DNA of 64,000 bases. It comes from Ursus arctos (taxonomy: Eukaryota > Chordata > Mammalia > Carnivora > Ursidae). Positions 56,171-64,000 of this stretch are shown here, piece by piece. The stretch is taken from NCBI RefSeq assembly GCF_023065955.2, contig NW_026622874.1:25477772-25541771 (forward strand), given 5' to 3'. The notes below the pieces were generated by a model. The model was not told where the DNA came from. It did not search any database and saw only the letters and a list, made by a program, of their open reading frames with translations. Numbering within the stretch: position 1 is the stretch's first letter; each line of letters opens with the position of its first letter. Made by a program: the position numbers and the translations under genes.

Positions 56171-56176
56171 AATAAA
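56171..56176 (+). terminator. STX6: candidate distal poly(A) signal
   Basis: AATAAA in CTGCATAATAAAACCTC. ATTAAA follows at 56384-56389, before a TTGTCTTGGGTTGTTGTTTT-type GT-rich stretch, so either could end a long STX6 transcript. Confidence 0.4.
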
Positions 56177-56884
56177 ACCTCTTCCACAGCTTTGCGTGTA
56201 ATCCTGACATTAAACAAACTGATGACACTATACACTTGAAAACTTTTTAAAAATACTTGTGTAAGAAAAATCTCAACTAGCCGTCTTTCAAAGTGGTATT
56301 TTTACACCCTGAAGTCTATCAGTAATGTTTCTTACTTCTGCTCTTGAAATCGTGTTACAGCTGTACAAAGAATACTGTTCAGTATTAAAAGAGAAATGGA
56401 GAGACCATGAACCTTTGTCTTGGGTTGTTGTTTTTAAGTTCTGTTGGTTTTGTTTTTGTCTTTGTTTTTCTTTCCTTTCATCCCTACACACAGTGCCCTC
56501 CTTCTGCCCCCCCCCATAAACACAGACATGTGCGTACGCCTGCGGTGGGGAAAGTGTGTGGCAGTTGGAAGATCTGAATTATAAATTGTGCTTTCTTTGG
56601 CTGGGCAAGTCACATGAATTACTAAACCCCAAAATAACCACACTATGTACAGCACAGTTTCAGTTGGGACAAGGAGTGTGTGGGGAGCAGAGAAACAAGA
56701 GCACAAACAGACCTGAGTCTTTTATTCCGCCCCCCCCCCCCGCCACCGAAGTGATGGCCAGCAAGAATATTGGCCATCCCAGTTGGCAGTTGAAAGAACC
56801 TGCCTTCAGTTCTGTGTGGGACAAGGTGACGAGGCTACAGAAGCTCCTTAAGGACACGGACCTTCATCATTCCATTTGTCGTCA

Positions 56885-57095
56885 TCCTCACTCCTATTAA
56901 CTGAACACCTTCTATGTGCCTGGCACCGTTCTAGGTACTTCGTCTGTGCTAATGTTGATGATTGTTAAAACGGCTGTATGAAATAGTGAAGTGTCCTCAG
57001 CTCATACTATCTCGGATGTGCAGATGAGGAAGCTGGGACACAAGTAATTTCTGAAGGTCACACAGCTGATGAGAGGCAGAGCCACTTACTACGCC
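56885..57095 (-). mobile_element. MIR SINE, antisense
   Basis: CTTCTATGTGCCTGGCACCG, GTGCAGATGAGGAAGCTGGG and GGTCACACAGCTGATGAGAG follow the antisense MIR order. Confidence 0.8.
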
Positions 57096-57892
57096 CCCAG
57101 TACCTAGCACAGAAATTGGGACATCAGTCCTTCGTCAGGCCCCAGCTTGACTTCCCCAAATGTAACAGGGAGGAGGATTAACGCAAACCAACCTATAACC
57201 AGCCTTGCTGGAGGGATGAGGGCTTATTTTGAGAGGTCTAGTTAATATTTGAGGAGGAAGGGATTTAGGAGGAAGAACTGGTTTTGTGTGCCCCCTGGTA
57301 AAAGCAAATCAGCCCCACCCCAGCCCGAGGAAACGTGGACTGTGTGGTGTGGACAAGGGAAAGGCAGGCAGCTACAAGGCTGAGGGTTCTGGGCCGGCCA
57401 GCACCTTGACCCCACTGGCGGCTCTGCTGTGCAGCAAAAGAACGATTTGCTGTCTTTCAAAAGGTCCCCACTGGCTACAAATCTTACATAAAACTCACTG
57501 ACGATACAAGAGCAGACCTGAGGCAGAAATGAAACTCGCAGGAAGGGAAGGCTTGCGCGTACTGCCGCAATGTTGCACAGTCCATAAACTGATCTACAAA
57601 CCGTGATCCTTGGCACCGCTGGGGTGTCACTTGCCCAGAAACACCTTCTGCCCAGGTGACACTGATAGTTCCATTATCAGGGGCGCCTCCATTTGGTGCA
57701 AATGCAGGCAGAGCCTGAGCGCAAACATCCCCACCAATATACCTCTCAGCCAGTGATGTGTTCCAGAAGCTTGGATGTGAGAAATCCAAATCCAACCTTT
57801 CTGACCTCTGTAATGATACTCCCTTTCCTCACCGCACCATTCGATGCATCCTGTCTGCTTTCACAAAAGTTCCCACTAAGATTGGCCAGCCT

Positions 57893-58094
57893 GGGGGCGC
57901 CTGGGTGGCACAGCGGTTAAGCGTCTGCCTTCGGCTCAGGGCGTGATCCCGGAGTTCTGGGATCGAGCCCCACATCAGGCTCCTCCGCTGGGAGCCTGCT
58001 TCTTCCTCTCCCACTCCCCCTGCTTGTGTTCCCTCTCTCGCTGGCTGTCTCTATCTCTGTCAAATAAATAAATAAAATCTTTAAAAAAAAAAAA
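57893..58094 (+). mobile_element. SINEC, sense, perfect 15-bp TSD
   Basis: The TSD AAGATTGGCCAGCCT is at 57878-57892 and 58095-58109. Head and tail are intact, so it is young. Confidence 0.95.
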
Positions 58095-60849
58095 AAGATT
58101 GGCCAGCCTTTGGGAAGGGGTCATCAACTCATAGGAAAACATTTCTCAAATTTTATATCTAATTAGCAGCTGAGACTCCTAGCTCACACTTGATGAGAAT
58201 CTGATGGGCTGGCAGGTCTTTGACCAAGGCATCCGGGACACGATGAGGAGTGAAATTTCTGTCTTCATTTAAGTCCCACAACCCCATGAGGGAAATCCTG
58301 TCGGGGCCCACTTTATACCTGAAAAAAGGCATGGAGCAATTAAGAATTTGCCCCAGGGTTCTGTGAGGAAGTGGTAGTCAGAATGCGTTTGGACCCTTAT
58401 GAGGCCAGCCTCCCTTCAGACAAAAAAGGCACCATTCAGATTTGAAGGGTGGCAAGCATCTCACGAAGCCGTCTTTCCAACTGGAGGAGCGGCAAAGCCG
58501 AGGCGAGGACAAGGAACCGGAAGAGCTGTAGTGCGAGTCAGCGGTGGGTTGAAGCGCGAGCTAGGAGTGCCGAAGGTGAAACCTGGACACCAGGTGCCTT
58601 GGACTTGACCACGTCTCCAATCCTAGAGGCCCACTGTAGAGTTCGAGAAGTCTACTCATCAAGGACCTCAAGCAGGTTAGCCTTGCCGATAAGATGTTTT
58701 GGAGCTTTTATTTGGCTGAAAATGTGCAAAAAGTAAGTGAGCCAAACTCATCATATAAACTCAGAAAAGCCTGGAGACGCAAGCTGAGGAGCCCAGGGTG
58801 AGAAGCAACGCTGTGGCGTCTGAACGCCGCCGTGAGCGCCCGCGGCTGCCAGCGTTCCCTTGCTCCTGAGCTAACACAGAGCTTGGATGGAGGCTGGTGA
58901 GCCCATGGCTGGCTCTTCTGGGAAGCTTTCTGCCCACCAGGTGGAGTGGGGCCTCCTGCCTCGGGCTTCCATTGTAGCCCTTGGCACACTGGTTTGTCTC
59001 TTTTCATAGCTGTAGCTGTCTCCACCCTGGGGACACAGGCATCCCAAGGGCAGGGCAGGCCTCTCCCCAGTACCTGGCACCTGGCCAGACCCCTAAGGAC
59101 AGCCCCACACTGCGAGTTGGGGCCTAAGCCCAGATTGCAGAAGGACAAGACAAAGGCAGGCCCAGCGGGCAGCCAGGCAGCCACAGGAGAGCCCCGGATG
59201 TCCTCCAGGCCTGGCAGGGCAGCTGTTACAGCCTGGCTCCGTGGGCAGAGATTCAGAGCCAATGCCAGCAGCCCCTTCCTCGGGGCCCAGGACTCCGACC
59301 TGGCCAAGCCCACAGCCTGAGAAAGCGGGGCAGCGCTTCTTGCCAAGGAGGGCTGTTGCCATTTCTAAGCAGGTGCTCTGGCTCTATGGGAAGGAGGGAA
59401 ACTTCAGAGAGGATGGGTGGGGGGCGGGGCGGGGGGGGAAGGAAGGGGATCCGGTGACAGCAGGGCCTTTTGAATAGCTCCAGAACCAGCCTGGGGATTT
59501 GGGGTGGGAAATGGGTTGAGCAGATGGACGAGGGAAGTCCAGTTGTTGCCAGGTGAGTTTGGTGGAGGATAAGCAAGAAATTCTATTTGAAAAGAGCCAG
59601 AGTAAAGAGCACTTGTACTTGATTATATGGGAGCTAAGGAAAGGGGGCCAAAGTCAGCATGCAGGTGTCCTGGAATGATTCCCAGGACACGCACCTCTGA
59701 CATTTCTGAAGGTTACCAGGGAGTCCAAGGTGGACGAGGGGAAGGATGTTCCAGCAAGGGCCCGAGTTCCTGCTGACAAATACCCACCAGGGAATCCCAC
59801 TGCACCCACGCCTGTTTGGAGGAGCAGGAAGTCCAGTCACATCATTATACCCTGCCGCTGGGACACGGGCCTCTCAGCAACAAGGGTGTAGGATCAAGAA
59901 TGCCCCTTTCCTCGGGGGCCAGGCACACTCAGCCCAGGAACGTTTCCACAGCCTCCTGACTCAGGGCGCCACCCCAAAAGGTCCACCTGTGGAGTGTGGG
60001 GTATTGGAGGCAGAGGCCAGAGGCAGCCTCCCCCAGCTTTAGCCCCAAAGGCGTGTTTCTGTGCCCTCTGGAGCAGGGTCTTAATGACCCTTTAAATTAC
60101 AACTCAGGACACCCCGCCCCCACCCCCACTCCCCTGGAAGAGGCGGTTCTCAAACAAAACCTACGCTTGCCTTGTGCAAAGCACTGATACATTTTTTTTA
60201 ATGTTTGTCTCAACTCACAAAATAGATTTTGTGACCCACGAGTGGGTTACGACTGCATTTCCGAAACACTGTTCTGAGAAGTGATCTGCCCCCCCTCCTT
60301 CCTCCCGCCCCCTGCGGGGAGGTGGGAGCACCAATGCCAGTTCCCCGAAGGAAAACTGAAGCAAATCCCTCAGCCCGCCCTGGTGAAGGTCAGCGGCAGG
60401 GTGGGCCCAGCAGGGAGCCCTGGGCCACCTTTGCACCCTGCCATCTATGAGGGCCAGGATGGGTGCTGGAGGGCTTCCCGGATGAGGTGAGCCCCACAGG
60501 GTCCCAGGAGGGAGGACTCGGGAAGGCTGGCAGTTGCGGAGGGCTGGGTTCAAATCCAGCCTCCGCTAGTTATTCAAATGACCTTGAATAGATAAGTAAT
60601 TTACCCTGAATCTCTGGCCCCTAGTTTGTAACCCGAGGTAAGTATTCCCTCCCTCGAAGAGTTACTGGAAGGATTCAGAATTGAATCCTTGATGTCCCCA
60701 GGAGAGCTCTGGAGTATTTGAGGAGCAGACAGAGCAGGCTGGGAGATGGCACAGCGACTGCACCCCTTCAATTAACCTTGATTTCCAAAAATCGGTTTCT
60801 CTATCCAGTCTGAGACTCGGGACACTGCGCGCACCGGGTCCCCATTCCT

Positions 60850-61560
60850 GTGCCACCCCCATGCGTTTGGGTCCTGAGTCACCTCCCATCCCGCCCGCCA
60901 GCTGCATCCAGCCAGGCGCGGTCACCATGCAGTCCTCCGGGCTTTCCGCCCCCCACCCCCGCCCTCCCAGCCGTGCGTCCCTCGAAAGCAAAGTCGGGGG
61001 GGGGGGGCAGCCTCTTCCCGGCCTCCTGAGGCCAGTAAGGTGTCCTACGTCTGTTGGGGGCTGGGGGCGTCTAACCGCCCCCCCTCCACGCGCCCCGAGC
61101 TTCTGGCAAACCCGGCTGCAGCCATCCTGCGGCTGTAACCAGTGCGCCCGCAGCCCCGGCCCCCGCCGAGGCCTGGAAGGACAGCGCGGCGACGGCGGCG
61201 GGAGGGCGGGAGGCGCGCGACAGAGCAGGAAGGGCGCCACCTGCGAACTGCGGGTCCCCGCGGGGCCGCCCCTTGCCGCCGGTCGGGACTTGCCCGCGAC
61301 CCGCGCTCTGAGCAGAGAACCCGGCGGGGAGGGCGCGGGGCGGGTGCCCGAGCACAGTCGCCTCCTGGTCGCTCGCCCGCGACCGACTTCGGTCCCCCCT
61401 CCCAGGTCCCCCGGCGCCGGCCGCGCGCTGCGTGGAGATGGGCTCTGGCCTCCCGCCGGCCCCTCGCCCCCGAGAAGAGGCGCCCTGAGGAAGCGACGGT
61501 GGCAGCGCGGCCGGCCCACGACGGCCCGTCCCTCGCAGGCCCGCGCGCGCCCCACGGCTT
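60850..61560. promoter_or_regulatory. CpG island without an assigned gene
   Basis: About 700 bases are dense in CpG and GC, with strings such as GGCGGCGGGAGGGCGGGAGG. It resembles a promoter island, but no TATA box, recognisable first exon or open frame with known homology is attached. The long frames on both strands are expected from high GC content. Confidence 0.6.
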
Positions 61561-64000
61561 CTGCTGCTCACCCTGCTCCCCACCCCCACCTGTCACCCTA
61601 AGGATATTGTCCTGCCACTTGCTGTTCTGTGTAGTCCCTCCGTGGGCCGCCTGCCGTCTGTGGCGAGATGCCGGGCACAGAATACCAACAGCGTGCCCTG
61701 GGGTGGGCGTGGGGCTGTAGGTTAGAAACGGAAAAAGCCACACCTTCGCACAGGCTGTTTATTTGTCCTTTTCCTCATCCTTCCTGTAAGTTCCTACTCA
61801 TGTTACAAACCCTGCGTGGGTGCCCCTTGTCGGTAAGCCTCCCTCCTCCGCGATGGCTGACCTACCCCAGGCTGCCCCTGCCAGGCTGCCTCCTAAGGTT
61901 TGCGTCTCCCCTAGACTGTGGCCACTTGAGCCTGACCTTCTCATCCCCTCGAGCTCCTGTCTTGGGCCTGGCTCCTAGTTAATACACTAGGAGCATTCTG
62001 ATGGTTGTGCGGGTGACACAGGGCCAACCTGGCGAGGAGTTCCTGGGGCAGAGCAGATGGGGACGGTTGGACAGGTGTCCCACCCACACAAGTCAGGGAC
62101 CCTGGCACCACTCTACTCAAGAACTGCAGGTCTACTGCCCACACAGTCCAGAGTGTCTACTCCCCTCTGTCAAGCCTTTTTCTGGGATGTGGGAGGGGCA
62201 GCAGCAGGAGTGGGCCCTGAGTCAGAGACACCAGGTCTGAGGGCCCTGTCATTGTGTCAAGGATCGCCATCTGTGTAAAGGAAGATAAGACACACAGAAT
62301 ACCAGGCAGGTCCGTTTTTTAAGGACTAAATGAGATGTGTGGAGAGCCTGGCCCTGCCTCCCCCCCCGGGGGGGGGGGTAATAGAAGCAGATGCTCAGGA
62401 TTCCTCAGAGAACTTTCCTGGCCTTGTCCCAGCTGAAGCCCCCTTCTTCTCTTTCCAGTTGGAGCCGGAAGGGCATATTATCCATGATCACCATCCAGGG
62501 AAAACAGAGGTGCCTTTGCCCCAGAAGCTTTAATCCAACATGGGAACTTCATGACCTCAAGGCCAGAGAAGGAGCTGCCACTGTTTCCCCACGACTGTAG
62601 TTTCTGACATGGGGCCATTCCCAAGTTTTGGGGGCCCAGGGTGCTCTCTGAGATGTCCCAGCACCCTCTTCACACCCTGCAGGCCCAAACGCTTGTTCCC
62701 ACTGCCTCCCCTGTTCACCTGCTGGCTCCTCCCAAACCTCCCACGTTCCCCACCCCAGGCGGCTCAGTCTCCCAGTCCCGCCCTCGCCTCCAGGGGGCAG
62801 TAAAGAGGGGTTTCAACGGGCTCCGGCAGGTAAGGCCTGGAACTGGAGAACACCACTACACACTCTGCAGCACTGCCTGCCTCCTGCCCCATCACCTTTC
62901 CCTCAGGCCACACGTGCCTTTCAGTGACCTTGCCCACTGGAAGCTGCTATGACACTCATTTTAGTGAAGGCTGTGTGTTTTACAAGTTCTACAGCAGCCT
63001 TCAAGCTGCCCTCTGCATGCCCCCCCGACCGGCCCCAGGATCACCTACCCAAAGCCCCTAGCTCCATTCTGTCTTCCGTTCAGAAATGCACCTTGCCCAC
63101 GGCTCCTCTCCCAGCCAAAGGGCTGTCTCTGGAGGCTTCTGCATCTACCCTGGCTGTCACCCCAACCCCAGGTGACTGTCCCGGCCTTCCGCTCTGGCAG
63201 GCCCAAAACAGCTCACTGCTGTGCCCGTGTCCTCCCTCCCTCTTCCCCCATCCCAGGCCCATGCTCTCGGCCATTCAAAGTCAAGTGAGCACCCAGCCCA
63301 GAATTTAGCGACTCCGAGTGAGAGAAGCTTCAGCTTTGCTTTTTAATAATTTAAGACTGACACATGGCCATCCACTCCCAGAGAGTCCCAACCCTTTGGG
63401 CCTAGAGCTGGGAAGCACCCGGGTGGACAGTCCATCCCCCTGCCTGTACCCTGTCATTGCCCTCCCTGCCGACCCACCTGCAGGTGCCACCAAGGAGTCT
63501 GGGCAGAGAGCTGGTGGCTGGGGACAGCCTGGCACAGCTGCAGGCTCTACCCATACTCCACCGGAGAAGGCAGGCCCTTCCCCCAGCGCCAGCCTCGTCC
63601 CGGGCAGAGGCAGAGGGCAGGGGAATGGGGGAGGGGTGGGCCAGACCCACTGGCCACGGCTGCACTTCCCTGACATTGGTCTTGGGTTCATTTTTTTTCC
63701 CCTTCAACTTTATATATCACAAAAATTTCCCAGAGATTCTTAATATTCTGGCTACCAGATAACATCTCCCAGATGTTCTCACGCCAGACCACATGTTCCA
63801 ATTTTTTGTTTGGAATATATGGCCAATGGCTGTAAGGCTGTTACGCTAGGACACTTTGCCCATTTCCAGAAAAAGAGCAAAGGTGTCGAATGGGACATGG
63901 AAGACATGAGACTTTAAAAGCAGGCTCAAGGCCAATATGGCCAAGCACTTTCTTTGGTTCTGGAGTGTGGAGAATCTCTCTCCTCCTCCTGCCGACAAAT

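Larger units (their letters stand above)
52251..56420 (+). other. STX6: possible extended STX6 3' UTR
   Basis: This stretch has no SINEC copy and no recognisable coding exon; it contains GC-rich islands, a G-quadruplex motif near 52796 and later poly(A) signals. A long 3' UTR would explain the lack of young repeats, but the sequence does not prove transcription. A MER5A-like piece lies at about 55970-56140. Confidence 0.4.
56421..64000. other. intergenic region downstream of STX6
   Basis: It holds MIR copies (56885-57090 antisense, 58270-58370 antisense, 60540-60670 sense), one young SINEC, a C-rich tract near 56732 and a CpG island. Open frames of up to about 300 codons fall in GC-rich sequence on both strands and show no domain I recognise. 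In human, KIAA1614 lies beyond STX6 on the opposite strand; no exon of it can be named here. Confidence 0.65.

Noticed and set aside
3615..58094. tRNA genes
   Set aside because: The tRNA-like boxes all belong to SINEC or MIR heads. None forms a complete cloverleaf with a proper 3' end outside a repeat.
58708..59346. 212-codon minus-strand open frame
   Set aside because: No splice structure, homology or promoter is visible. GC-rich intergenic sequence explains it.
60662..61555. 297-codon minus-strand open frame in the CpG island
   Set aside because: High GC content makes stop codons rare. Overlapping frames on both strands are equally long, and the peptide is rich in Arg, Pro, Gly and Ala without any domain I know.
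56421..64000. KIAA1614 3' exons
   Set aside because: Expected beyond STX6 from human synteny, but no frame here could be assigned to it.

Overview
This 64 kb window is vertebrate nuclear DNA from a carnivore, most likely an arctoid and probably a bear. The main evidence is more than 20 copies of carnivore tRNA-derived SINEs (SINEC/CAN-SINE). Many are young, keep intact target-site duplications (TSDs), and have the GGGCGCCTGGGTGGC head and (AAATA)n-AATCTT-poly(A) tail. Carnivore-type L1 3' ends, MIR, L2, MaLR LTRs and Tigger remnants are also present. No prokaryotic, phage or CRISPR content was seen.

One protein-coding gene is fully contained and certain: STX6 (syntaxin-6), on the + strand. 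Its eight coding exons lie at 10024-10058, 27738-27907, 30076-30170, 37243-37305, 40795-40920, 42159-42265, 46266-46360 and 50617-50693. The lengths sum to 768 nt, that is 255 codons plus stop, the known length of the human protein. All phases join. Exon 1 sits in a CpG-island promoter (about 9590-10080) that carries GC boxes, a CACGTG E-box and an ETS site. The 3' UTR begins at 50694. The first good poly(A) signal is at 52222, and further candidates lie at 56171 and 56384.

The most striking gene feature is intron 2. It is not GT-AG but an AT-AC intron with the signature of the minor (U12) spliceosome: ATATCCTTTT donor, TCCCTTGAC branch site and CAC acceptor.

Layout: 1-9590 is intergenic and repeat-rich (MaLR LTR, L1 with nested SINEs, MIR, and an LTR-like element at about 8150). 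Intron 1 (17.7 kb) holds a SINE-mediated 424-bp tandem duplication, an RPS15A processed pseudogene, serial SINE insertions in one target site, and an LTR-like element inverted relative to the one upstream of the gene. Introns 3-7 carry almost only antisense SINEs. From 56.4 kb to the end is intergenic, with one SINE and a GC-rich CpG island (about 60.85-61.56 kb) that I cannot link to a gene. In human, MR1 and KIAA1614 flank STX6; I found no recognisable exon of either here.
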